The translations under genes were made by a program, and so were the position numbers. From positions 186,001 to 250,000 of the forward strand of contig CAXXNY010000021.1 of NCBI GenBank assembly GCA_963674805.2: DNA of 64,000 nucleotides. Reading direction: 5' to 3'. Shown here piece after piece: positions 43,590-51,912 of the stretch (position 1 is its first letter; the number at the start of each line of letters is the position of its first letter). The notes under the pieces were generated by a model. It had not been told where the DNA came from, made no database searches, and saw only the letters and a program-made list of their open reading frames with translations. This DNA is from CALMFG01 sp963674805. Its GTDB lineage: Bacteria > Bacillota > Clostridia > Christensenellales > CALMFG01.

Positions 43590-45352
43590 ATGAGAAAAAA
43601 ACGCAGAGGCAGTTCAAAAATATGGGTGGTAGTGATTGTGGTTATCCTGATTATCAGCGGGGGGCTTGTCATCGTCTCTTCGATGATGCAGTCAACAGTG
43701 ATTGACACGATTACGCCCGAGAGCGCGGACAAAGACGATGAGGGCAGCTATCTAGACACCAGTGTCTTAAACGGTGAGCCGTTTGAAGAGGACTTTACAT
43801 ACGGCGAATACGATGACTCGATTCTGCACTATGCCTATGTTACTGTTTTGCCGACGACCGATGACGCAACCGGGCAGCGGGTGACAATGGATGACCTCAA
43901 CGCCGCAACAACGACTTCGGGCACCGATCCGGTGGTTGATGTATTCTTTCAGGAGGGCGATGAAAACGGACCGTCCGGCGGCAATCTATGAATCGACCGT
44001 AATCCGGGCGAATGCAACAATGAAGATCAGAGGCTTCAGCTCCCGAAACGCAAGGCAAAAATCGTTTAAAGTTTCGCTTTTCCGGGGTGGCCGGGACGTT
44101 TCTGGGCCAGGAGACCTTGAATTTTAATAAGCATGCTTATGACCCGATTCGTTTTTCAAATAAATTCTGTATGGATGCGTTGGAAGACATCCCGTGGATG
44201 GGCAGCTTGGATACGTATTTTGTGAAGATATATATTCGTGATTTATCCAAGGGTACAAGCGGTGTGTTTGAAGACTACGGCCTTTTTACCATGGTGGAGC
44301 AGCCCAATAAATCATATCTGGAACGGCATGGGCTGAATAAGAATTCAACGATCTATAAACCGAAACTGTTCGGATTTTATATGTATGATGACCTGAAATC
44401 GGAAGATGATCCCGGCTATGATGAGGCGGCGTTTGAGTCGATTATTGAGATCAGGGAAAATCCCGATCATGATAAACTGATTGAAATGATAGAAGCGGTC
44501 AATGACACTTCGTTGGACATTAATGACGTGGTAGATACCTACTTTAATCGTGATAACTATCTCACATGGATGGCAACCAATATTATATTCGGGAACATGG
44601 ATGCAACGGTCCACAACTATCTGCTATACAGCCCGATCAACTCAAAAACCTGGTACTTCCTGCCTTGGGATTATGACGGCACGCTGGCATATACGCACCG
44701 TGAGCTTTTTGACAGAAAAGCGTTGCCGATGGAGCTGTATGGATTGGGTATCTTCTGGAACTCACCGCTGCATAACCGTTTCTTTAGAAATCCGGATAAT
44801 CTGAAAGCGCTTAACGAGAAGATTGATACGATTATGAATACTTATCTCAACAATCGCAATTGCAAGAAGCTGACAGCCAACTATATTGAGATGTTTGAAT
44901 CTTCCATGTTTATTATGCCGGATATCCGTTACCTGACCGGAACGGTGGATGACGTTGTGTATTATAGTGATAATACCTATCTGGCGATGCGCCAGCTGGT
45001 GGATTTATATTATGAGAATCTGCAGTCTCCGATGCCGATTTATATGGCGCAGCCGACAAAGGGAGCAGGGGTTTATCATTTCACATGGGACAGCTCCTTT
45101 GACTTCCAGGGCGATATGCTTTATTACACACTTGCAGTAGCCCGTGATCCGGGATTTAAAAATATAATTTTTACCAGTGACCCGATCATGGATACAGCGT
45201 TGGACGTAGAACTGAATGTTGCCAAGGGTACTTATTTCTTCAAGGTCACTATTACTGACGACAAGGGTAATACGCAGGTAAATATGGAAGATTATGAAGA
45301 CCCGCTAAACGGTGATGATTATCCCGGCGTTTTGTCGTTTGAGGTGCAATAA
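43590..45352 (+). pseudogene. CotH-like protein kinase, membrane anchored, two single-base insertions
   Basis: One N-terminal helix (about 12-32), an acidic linker, then a CotH kinase domain outside the membrane. Extra bases near 43983 and 44082 break the frame. Corrected, it reads YESTVIRANATMKIRGFSSR then FKVSLF-GVAGTFLGQETLNFNKH, as in CotH proteins. The intact C-terminal 420 residues include NIIFGNMDATVHNYLLY and WYFLPWDYDGTLAY, matching the catalytic Asn/Asp and metal-binding Asp region. CotH family members phosphorylate proteins on the surface of spores. Here it follows PelG, so the target may be a glycan-associated protein or the polymer itself. Confidence 0.85.
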
Positions 45353-46104
45353 TGAGAGCGGGCGGCATGCAGTTCCGGCATGAAAAAAAATATTTTATCA
45401 GCACGGTCTCATCGGTGATAATCAGCGAACGGCTGAAAAGTACGCTGAAAAAAGATATCAACGTCGGGGAGAACGGGGAGTATACGATCACCAGCCTTTA
45501 TTTTGATGATATGTACGATTCGGCATATGAAGAAAAAACAGCCGGTATTATGCAGCGCTATAAATACCGTGTAAGAATCTATAATCATCGCAGCAACAAA
45601 ATCATGCTGGAAAAGAAGATTAAAGTAGGCGATCGTATCGCAAAGGTTACCTGCCCGATTTCGATTGATGAATACCGGGCGTTGTTTTCAAGGCGCAATC
45701 TGCATATTCTGCTGGATTCGCCGCACGCACTGCTTCATGAGGTTTTTGCAATGGTGCGGACGCGGATGCTGTCGCCGCGTGTCGTTGTGGAATATGAGCG
45801 GGAAGTGCTGGTTTCGGATTCAGGCAATGTACGGATTACGTTTGATAAAAACTTAAGGGCCGGGATATTCAATCTGGACATTTTAAAGAACAACAGCAAT
45901 ATGGTTTCGATTATCAATGAAGATAAAGTGATTATGGAAGTGAAATTTGACACGTTTCTGCCGTCGCATATCCGTGAAATGGTGAATGTGAAAAGCGGTG
46001 AATACCTGTCGATTTCAAAATATATCTTTTGCGTTGACGCAATGAATTTATACGGAGGCAATTTTTATCATGCAAAACACACTATCTTTCCAGGACATAT
46101 TTAG
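45352..46104 (+). CDS. VTC-domain polyphosphate polymerase-like protein
   Basis: 250 residues, a single soluble VTC domain (triphosphate tunnel fold), about the size of bacterial stand-alone homologues. The basic tunnel residues typical of the family are visible: FRHEKKYFI, YKYRVRIYN, IMLEKKIKVGDRIAKV, VVVEYEREVLV, VRITFDKNLRAG, and IMEVKFDTFLP. In yeast Vtc4 this domain makes polyphosphate from ATP. The ATG overlaps the CotH stop (TAATG). The CotH-VTC-DUF4956 order recurs in other bacteria, suggesting a joint process. Confidence 0.88.
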   Translation: MRAGGMQFRHEKKYFISTVSSVIISERLKSTLKKDINVGENGEYTITSLYFDDMYDSAYEEKTAGIMQRYKYRVRIYNHRSNKIMLEKKIKVGDRIAKVTCPISIDEYRALFSRRNLHILLDSPHALLHEVFAMVRTRMLSPRVVVEYEREVLVSDSGNVRITFDKNLRAGIFNLDILKNNSNMVSIINEDKVIMEVKFDTFLPSHIREMVNVKSGEYLSISKYIFCVDAMNLYGGNFYHAKHTIFPGHI

Positions 46105-46756
46105 GAATGATTTTCTAAAAACAATTACGAATATCGACTTAAGTGTATTCGATATCGTAACGACGATGATGCTGGCCTTGGGGCTGGGTATCGTGATTTT
46201 TCTGGTTTACCGCTTATCTTTTCAGGGTGTTGTGTACAGCCATATGTTCAATGTGACCCTGCTTGGCATGACGATTATTACCGCTGTGCTCATCCGAACG
46301 ATCAGCACAAACATCGTGCTTTCACTAGGAATGGTCGGTGCGCTGTCCATCGTACGTTTCCGATCTGCGATCAAAGACCCGAAAGATATCATGTATCTGT
46401 TTTGGGCGATTGCAATCGGCATCACAACCGGGGCGGGGCTGTATTTGCTGGCGTCACTGGCCACGTTCTTTATTGGTTTGGTGCTGTATATCGCGGGCAG
46501 GGTGCGCTCACACCGGCAGACTTATCTGCTGGTCCTGCGCTACCGGCGGTCGGCGCATCAGGAAGTCTTGCGGAACATCAGCAATGTAAAACATACTGTG
46601 AAGTCCAGAGTGGCGACCGGGGATATCTTAGAGCTGACTATTGAATTAAAGCGCAACCCGAAAGATGATCAAACGGCGTTTATCACAAAATTTTCGGCCA
46701 TCAAAGATGTTGAGCACGCAACACTGGTACAATATAACGGCGACTATTCGGAATAG
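46070..46756 (+). CDS. DUF4956 membrane protein
   Basis: 228 residues. Four hydrophobic segments (about 22-40, 48-66, 70-90, 106-140) are followed by a cytoplasmic domain of about 75 residues with ferredoxin-like strand pattern. The family motif LSLGMVGALSIVRFRSAIKD and PKDIMYLFWAIAIGI are exact DUF4956 features. The gene overlaps the VTC gene by 35 nt. It is the last gene of the Pel run. It could form the membrane pore or anchor for the VTC protein; this is inference from the conserved pairing. Confidence 0.87.
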   Translation: MQNTLSFQDIFRNDFLKTITNIDLSVFDIVTTMMLALGLGIVIFLVYRLSFQGVVYSHMFNVTLLGMTIITAVLIRTISTNIVLSLGMVGALSIVRFRSAIKDPKDIMYLFWAIAIGITTGAGLYLLASLATFFIGLVLYIAGRVRSHRQTYLLVLRYRRSAHQEVLRNISNVKHTVKSRVATGDILELTIELKRNPKDDQTAFITKFSAIKDVEHATLVQYNGDYSE

Positions 46757-46817
46757 GATGGATAACCTGGACGGCTAGCGAAACGAAAGACCTGATAAAG
46801 GAATAGAAAGACATAAA

Positions 46818-48191
46818 ATGAGCTGGATAACAGGCACAAAAGCCACACTTTCATTTTTTGCAATAATATTTTTTGCGATTATCTTTGTGGTTTTATCCAT
46901 TAAGATAATCAGAATGATGAATAAGGATCAAAGTCCGGACAACAAGGAGAATAAGGGAAAAGTTGTCCGGTTGTTTGTGTTTGGAATTATCATTGCATTT
47001 GCCGCGAAACTGGCAGTTGCCTATCTGGGACCGGGCTATACTCCGGACATTTACTGCTTTGCGAGCTGGAGCAAGTTTTTAGTCAATACCGGGATATCGG
47101 AATTCTATGAAACCCACTGGTGCAATTATCCGGCGGGTTATATGTATATATTATGGGGTATTGGGAAGCTGAACGCGGTACTGGGGTTGGATTATTACTC
47201 AGAAGTATTCGGGTTTATTTTAAAACTGCCATCAATTATATCAGAGGTGCTTTTGTGCGTACTGGTTTTTCGTATCGCAAAACGGCATGTGTCTCCGGAG
47301 CTCTCAGCGCTGATTGCGCTTGCGGTGCTGCTGATCCCGGCTAATCTGGTGAACGCGTCTGCCTGGGGACAGGTTGATATGGTGTTTATCCTGCTGGTGG
47401 TGCTGACATTCTATTTGCTGGAAGAAAACAGGTTTCTGCTTGGCGCGGCGGCATTTGGATTGACGATGCTGATGAAAACCCAAGGTGTTTTCTTTTTACC
47501 GGTATTCGGGTTTGCTTATTTCAGAGAATGCGGTCCTGTGGAAAAGCGTAAAAAAGCGTTTGCAACGCTGATTGTCAGTTTTTGTATTCTAGTAATAACG
47601 TATTACTGGCTAACCTGGCCGTACATGAATGGGCAGGGATTGGAATGGATTTTTAATAACGTTACGTCTTCTGCCGGGACGTATGATTTTGTATCGCTGA
47701 TGGCGCATAATATCTATACGTTGTTCGGCGTCGGGCACCTTACCCATCAGGAAACGCTGCTGTTCTTCTCCTATCAGATGTGGGGATATCTGTTCATTAC
47801 GATTGTCAGTTTGATTTCGGTGTGGCTGGTATGGAAGAACGACGATAAAAAGATCTTGTTTTTAGCGGCAGCATTTTTAATGGCGGGGATATTTACTTTT
47901 GCGCATGGAATGCACGAGCGCTATATTTTGCCCGTTCCGACGCTGTTAATTGTTGCTTATATTTATTTAAAGGATATGAGAGTCATGGTCAGCGCAATGC
48001 TTTATGCGGTTTTTGCCGCCGTTAATCAGGTATCGGCGTTGTTTTTTGGGCAACAGGAATTTTATCCGGTTATAGCCCAAATAGATTCCGCATTTGGATT
48101 GGTGTGTTTTGCGTTCTTAAGTTATGTTGTATGCGTATTGCTCGTGAAAAAGCAGAAAAAAGGACCTGATTTGGTTCAATTCGTTAGCTGA
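46818..48191 (+). CDS. GT-C type membrane glycosyltransferase (COG5542-like)
   Basis: 457 residues with about ten to twelve helices. The first external loop carries the candidate catalytic acid in GYTPDIYCFASWSKFL, and VNASAWGQVDMVFILLVVLT is typical of GPI-mannosyltransferase-like bacterial GT-C proteins using polyprenyl-phosphate sugars. FAHGMHERYILPV matches a conserved late loop. It starts 61 nt after DUF4956 with no terminator, so it may belong to the Pel transcript. It faces the minus-strand sugar operon, which could supply its lipid-linked donor. Confidence 0.8.
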   Translation: MSWITGTKATLSFFAIIFFAIIFVVLSIKIIRMMNKDQSPDNKENKGKVVRLFVFGIIIAFAAKLAVAYLGPGYTPDIYCFASWSKFLVNTGISEFYETHWCNYPAGYMYILWGIGKLNAVLGLDYYSEVFGFILKLPSIISEVLLCVLVFRIAKRHVSPELSALIALAVLLIPANLVNASAWGQVDMVFILLVVLTFYLLEENRFLLGAAAFGLTMLMKTQGVFFLPVFGFAYFRECGPVEKRKKAFATLIVSFCILVITYYWLTWPYMNGQGLEWIFNNVTSSAGTYDFVSLMAHNIYTLFGVGHLTHQETLLFFSYQMWGYLFITIVSLISVWLVWKNDDKKILFLAAAFLMAGIFTFAHGMHERYILPVPTLLIVAYIYLKDMRVMVSAMLYAVFAAVNQVSALFFGQQEFYPVIAQIDSAFGLVCFAFLSYVVCVLLVKKQKKGPDLVQFVS

Positions 48192-48201
48192 GCCCAGTTA
48201 G

Positions 48202-48549
48202 TTATTCAACTAAAAATACCAGGATACCAACAATAATCAGCAGAAGCCCAATTCGGGTTTTCCGGCTGATTTTTTCTTTTAAGAATATACGCGCCATAAC
48301 CGCAACGAAAATATAGCCGGAAGCCTCAATGATGGCGACGTGGTTAACCGGCACTTTTTTTAACGCGGTTACGCTTAAAAGGGATGCGGCAAAGAAAATG
48401 ACGTAAGCGGTGATTACCAGCGGATTTAAGTACTCATGAATGCCTCTTTCATGCGGGCGGTTAGCCGAACTTTTCAGCAAGACCTGTGAGATAGAGGAGA
48501 TAAAAACAGAGAGTACCATCAGTAGAACATAGGTCCAGATATTATACAT
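48202..48549 (-). CDS. SMR/EamA-type half transporter (ArnF-like)
   Basis: 115 residues from ATG 48549, which overlaps the stop of the preceding gene and has GGAGAG upstream. Four predicted helices fill the protein (YVLLMVLSVFISSISQVLL at the start, IGLLLIIVGILVFLVE at the end). Paired small proteins of this type next to an ArnC-like GT2 act as flippases for undecaprenyl-phosphate-linked sugars. The neighbour gene encodes the likely partner subunit. Confidence 0.8.
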   Translation of the reverse strand: MYNIWTYVLLMVLSVFISSISQVLLKSSANRPHERGIHEYLNPLVITAYVIFFAASLLSVTALKKVPVNHVAIIEASGYIFVAVMARIFLKEKISRKTRIGLLLIIVGILVFLVE

Positions 48550-48946
48550 CGGTCTCTCCATTCGCAACGAAGATAATGCCGATGACGATGATAACAGCGC
48601 CGATGAGCATCTTTGGGGTAATGGTTTCTTTAAAGATGATATAACCGGTCAACATACCCCAGAGTATCGTGACGGCTTTGTTAGAAAATGCGATGGTCAG
48701 TGGCAGTGCCTTTAATACCTGCTGCCAAAGGATGGCATATAGTCCGAGTGCGACTAAAGCAAGCATATAGAATAACAAAAAATGTGAAGACAGCATCGCA
48801 TGGCCGGATGCAAACTTCATGAGAACGGTGCCGGATGCATAAATTAAAAAAGAAAGATGCAGCAGAATATAACTCTTGATTTTTTTCGGCTTAGCTGTGC
48901 TATTTATCTCTAACGTCGTCAATATTAATCGTCTCCCTGATAACAT
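48542..48946 (-). CDS. SMR/EamA-type half transporter (ArnE-like)
   Basis: 134 residues if started at ATG 48946, which overlaps the GT2 gene by 47 nt. A TTG at 48922 with GGGAGA upstream is a plausible alternative start. Four helices (for example SYILLHLSFLIYASGTVLM and MLIGAVIIVIGIIFV), with the charged ETITPK loop before the last one, as in EmrE/ArnE-like proteins. Probably a heterodimer with the following gene product for flipping a lipid-linked amino sugar. Confidence 0.78.
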   Translation of the reverse strand: MLSGRRLILTTLEINSTAKPKKIKSYILLHLSFLIYASGTVLMKFASGHAMLSSHFLLFYMLALVALGLYAILWQQVLKALPLTIAFSNKAVTILWGMLTGYIIFKETITPKMLIGAVIIVIGIIFVANGETDV

Positions 48947-49841
48947 ACTGCGGCGCTTTGTTTGTGCTGATGTACTGTCTGCCGATATATTCGCCGATAA
49001 TACCGAGCATCAGCATAATCATGCCGCCGATAAATAACATGATTGCAATCGTTGAGCTCCAGCCTGCAGGGGTATCGGGATGCAGGAGTTTTTTAATAAT
49101 GATGAATATAATACTAATAAATCCGGCGATTGCAGTTAATGAGCCCATAATTGTTGCGACACGAAGCGGCTTTACCGAAAACGCGGTGAAGCCGTTCAGC
49201 CACAATGAAAACAGCTTTTTACCGGTATAGCCTGACCTGCCAACCGCTCTGTCGCGGTGATTAACCGGTACATTGATGATTCTGCTCGTCGACCGTAATA
49301 TCAAACCCAAAATATAAGGATAGGCATTGTCATATTTGATAATCTCATCGACGACAAATCGCTTCATGGCGAAGTAGCTGGAGGGTTTAAGGTCTTTTGG
49401 CATATTCAGCAGCATTCGCGCCATCTGCGTGTTCACTTGACTGCCCCAGTTTCGAAAGGCATTATGCATTTTATGGTCATAGGAAGCGATGGCGACATCG
49501 GTATTCTCGTTTAATTGATTAATAAGTAAGAACATCTCTTCCGCAGGCGTCTGTCCGTCGTCATCCATTGAGACGACAATATCCCCGGTGCTGTAACGGT
49601 ACCCTGCCATTAATGCCGCATGCTGGCCAAAGTTCTTAGAAAAGCTGATACCTTTTACGTGCGGGTCCGATTCCGCGAGCGATGAGATTTTATCATAAAC
49701 GCCGTCCGATGAAAAATCATTGACTAAAATAACCTCGTAATCATACGTGCTGTTTTTTTTAATGGCTTGTATTGCTTCGGATACAACCTGTCCGATTGAG
49801 TTTTGTGAATTATAGCATGGGATAACAACGGAAACTTTCAT
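48900..49841 (-). CDS. Polyprenyl-phosphate glycosyltransferase, GT2 (ArnC/DPM-like)
   Basis: 313 residues from ATG 49841, directly after GAGGAGGATGAA. The GT2 domain has VSVVIPCYNSQNSI, LVNDFSSDG, SKNFGQHAALMAGY and the DxD block VSMDDDGQTP. Two C-terminal helices (about 225-250 and 258-285) with IGEYIGRQYISTNKAPQYVI are characteristic of enzymes that load one sugar onto undecaprenyl phosphate (ArnC, GtrB, DPM1). The neighbours suggest the sugar is an N-acetylated 4-amino-4,6-dideoxyhexose. Confidence 0.9.
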   Translation of the reverse strand: MKVSVVIPCYNSQNSIGQVVSEAIQAIKKNSTYDYEVILVNDFSSDGVYDKISSLAESDPHVKGISFSKNFGQHAALMAGYRYSTGDIVVSMDDDGQTPAEEMFLLINQLNENTDVAIASYDHKMHNAFRNWGSQVNTQMARMLLNMPKDLKPSSYFAMKRFVVDEIIKYDNAYPYILGLILRSTSRIINVPVNHRDRAVGRSGYTGKKLFSLWLNGFTAFSVKPLRVATIMGSLTAIAGFISIIFIIIKKLLHPDTPAGWSSTIAIMLFIGGMIMLMLGIIGEYIGRQYISTNKAPQYVIRETINIDDVRDK

Positions 49842-49851
49842 TTCATCCTCC

Positions 49852-50571
49852 TCAGGCGTGTTTAATAAATACATACTCAATATTCGCGATAGAAAATCCC
49901 GACTTTAAATGTGTCTTTAATGAAGGAAAGTTGTTAGCAGACACTGTGGTTGTAAGGTGGCTGACACCGAGCTGTTTGAGTTCGCGAACGGGAGCATAGA
50001 TAATACTGAAGCCATAACCTCTTCCGTGGAAGTCAGGGAACAGACCCATTAAAAACTGGTTATAGCTTTCGGCGCCGGGCGAAACAGCAGAAAATCCGAT
50101 AGGACTTTGATTATAACAGACCATATATAAAAGGCAGCCTTTTTTTATTTCATCCTCAATCCAATTGATATATCGGATGCTGGCGGAGGCATTTTTGAAA
50201 TAAGGATCAAGGTAGACGCGATCAGAATAAAACATGCCGTTAGTGATATTTGCATTAATTGTCTGCCTGTCATGATCTGATGCCGGGCGGATAGAGATTT
50301 TTGATAAGATCTCCGTTTGATTGGTGTCTAACGGCGGCAGGGCCAGATTGTGCGACAATCGGATGCTGGCTTCGATAAACTGAAATCCGTGCTGATTCAG
50401 TATTTGAGATGCCTCAAAATATGCGACCGGTGCTTTTGCCACGATATATTCCGCATCCAGGCTTTCAAGCGTAGCAGGAATGTCATTTAGCGAGTCAGTG
50501 CTATCGATAAGAAGCTCAATGCAGGAGACGCCGAGATTTCGTTTTTCCCATCCGGCTTCAATTATTTTCAT
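49852..50571 (-). CDS. GNAT acetyltransferase, WecD-like (TDP-aminosugar N-acetyltransferase)
   Basis: 239 residues from ATG 50571 (AAAGGA upstream), overlapping the aminotransferase stop. A variable N-terminal half (about 1-90) precedes a GNAT domain (about 95-239). The acetyl-CoA motif is GLFPDFHGRGYGFSIIY, and VSANNFPSLKTHLKSGF is the last conserved helix-strand region. WecD has this size and two-part layout and acetylates TDP-4-amino-4,6-dideoxygalactose, the product of WecE, whose homologue lies immediately upstream. Confidence comes partly from this pairing. Confidence 0.8.
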   Translation of the reverse strand: MKIIEAGWEKRNLGVSCIELLIDSTDSLNDIPATLESLDAEYIVAKAPVAYFEASQILNQHGFQFIEASIRLSHNLALPPLDTNQTEILSKISIRPASDHDRQTINANITNGMFYSDRVYLDPYFKNASASIRYINWIEDEIKKGCLLYMVCYNQSPIGFSAVSPGAESYNQFLMGLFPDFHGRGYGFSIIYAPVRELKQLGVSHLTTTVSANNFPSLKTHLKSGFSIANIEYVFIKHA

Positions 50572-51694
50572 CAAAAAATTCCTTTATACAATCACAGATA
50601 TATTCAGTATCTGACGGCGGCAGCTGATAATACATTGGCAGCCTCAGCAGACGTTCGCTTTCCCTTGTTGTGTAGATATCCGAGCCATGAAAGCGTCCAT
50701 ACTGCTTCCCGGCGGGCGCACTGTGCAGCGGGATATAATGAAAAACAGACATGATTCCGCGGGATTTCAGGAATTCTATCATTTCCTGCCGCGCTTCAAT
50801 ATCATTTAACTTGATATAATACATATGCGCGTTGTGAACACAGGACTCCGGAATAACCGGCAGTTCGATCAGTCCGCGCGATGCAAGCCCGGATAGTTTA
50901 TTGTGGTATAAATGCCATGTCTTTAGCCGGTCATCATTGATCTGCCCGGCAATTTCGAGCTGCGCCCATAAATAGGCAGCGTTAAGCTCGCTTGGCAGAT
51001 ATGATGATCCCTGATCCATCCAGGAGTATTTATCGACTTGTCCGCGGTGGAACTGCGAGCGGTTGGTGCCTTTTTCCCGGATTATTTCCGCACGGTCAAC
51101 AAACCGCGCATTGTTGATTAATAGGGCGCCGCCTTCACCCATTGTATAATTTTTTGTCTCATGAAAGCTGAAACAGCCAATATCCCCGATAGCGCCGAGC
51201 GGCTGATCCTTATATGCAGACATAATCCCTTGAGCCGCATCTTCAATCACATATAGGTTGTGTTTGTCCGCTATATCAAGGATTGAATCCATATCACAGG
51301 ACACACCGGCGTAATGCATCACGACAATTGCTTTGGTTTTTTTGGTAATAGCCGATTCAATCAGCGCTGCATTCATATTCATCGTGTCTGGAGTGATATC
51401 AATAAAGACAATGGATGCGCCCCTGAGTACAAAGGCATTTGCCGTCGATGAGAAGGTATATGATGCCATAATAATTTCGTCACCGGGCTGCGCATCAATC
51501 AGGATAGCGGCCATCTCCAGCGCATGTGTACAGGATGTGGTCAGCAAAGCTTTTTCAGTTCCGGTTTTTTCCTTTATCCAGTTACTGCACTTTGCAGTAA
51601 AAACACCATCTCCGCAGATTTTTTGATTGGCGATGGCTTCCTGTAAAAATGTTAGTTCTTTGCCCGTACAGATTGGCTGATTAAAAGGTATCAT
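50558..51694 (-). CDS. wecE: dTDP-4-amino-4,6-dideoxygalactose transaminase
   Basis: 378-residue PLP aminotransferase of the DegT/DnrJ/EryC1 family. By memory it matches E. coli WecE (RffA) closely along its length: PFNQPICTGKELTFLQEAI, ITPDTMNMNAALIESAIT, FSFHETKNYTMGEGG (PLP lysine in HETKNY), REKGTNRSQFHRGQVDKYSW, and FHYIPLHSAPAGKQYGRF. It aminates dTDP-4-keto-6-deoxyglucose. First gene of a five-gene minus-strand operon behind a consensus promoter. The genes for dTDP-glucose synthesis (rmlA, rmlB) are not in the window. Confidence 0.92.
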   Translation of the reverse strand: MIPFNQPICTGKELTFLQEAIANQKICGDGVFTAKCSNWIKEKTGTEKALLTTSCTHALEMAAILIDAQPGDEIIMASYTFSSTANAFVLRGASIVFIDITPDTMNMNAALIESAITKKTKAIVVMHYAGVSCDMDSILDIADKHNLYVIEDAAQGIMSAYKDQPLGAIGDIGCFSFHETKNYTMGEGGALLINNARFVDRAEIIREKGTNRSQFHRGQVDKYSWMDQGSSYLPSELNAAYLWAQLEIAGQINDDRLKTWHLYHNKLSGLASRGLIELPVIPESCVHNAHMYYIKLNDIEARQEMIEFLKSRGIMSVFHYIPLHSAPAGKQYGRFHGSDIYTTRESERLLRLPMYYQLPPSDTEYICDCIKEFFDENN

Positions 51695-51738
51695 CGTTGT
51701 TTTCTTTCTGTTAATTTTGCATTTAATGAATTATGGTT

Positions 51739-51767
51739 ATTATACCCTGCATCAATTTAATTATCAA
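51739..51767 (-). promoter_or_regulatory. Promoter of the aminosugar operon
   Basis: -35 TTGATA (51762-51767), 17-bp spacer, perfect -10 TATAAT (51739-51744) on the minus strand. Confidence 0.75.
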
Positions 51768-51813
51768 TAAAATACATCCTGAGCAGAAGAATGCTTAGCT
51801 ATGGCCAGCGCGA

Positions 51814-51842
51814 TAGACAGTGATTTTGGTTTATGATAAAAT
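51814..51842 (+). promoter_or_regulatory. Promoter of the 622-residue membrane protein gene
   Basis: -35 TAGACA (51814-51819), 17-bp spacer, -10 TAAAAT (51837-51842). Confidence 0.6.
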
Positions 51843-51912
51843 TAATTCACTAAATGCACTACAGTCTGACTTGAACGGCGCTGATACTCAACAGACAGGA
51901 CAGTTTTAATCT

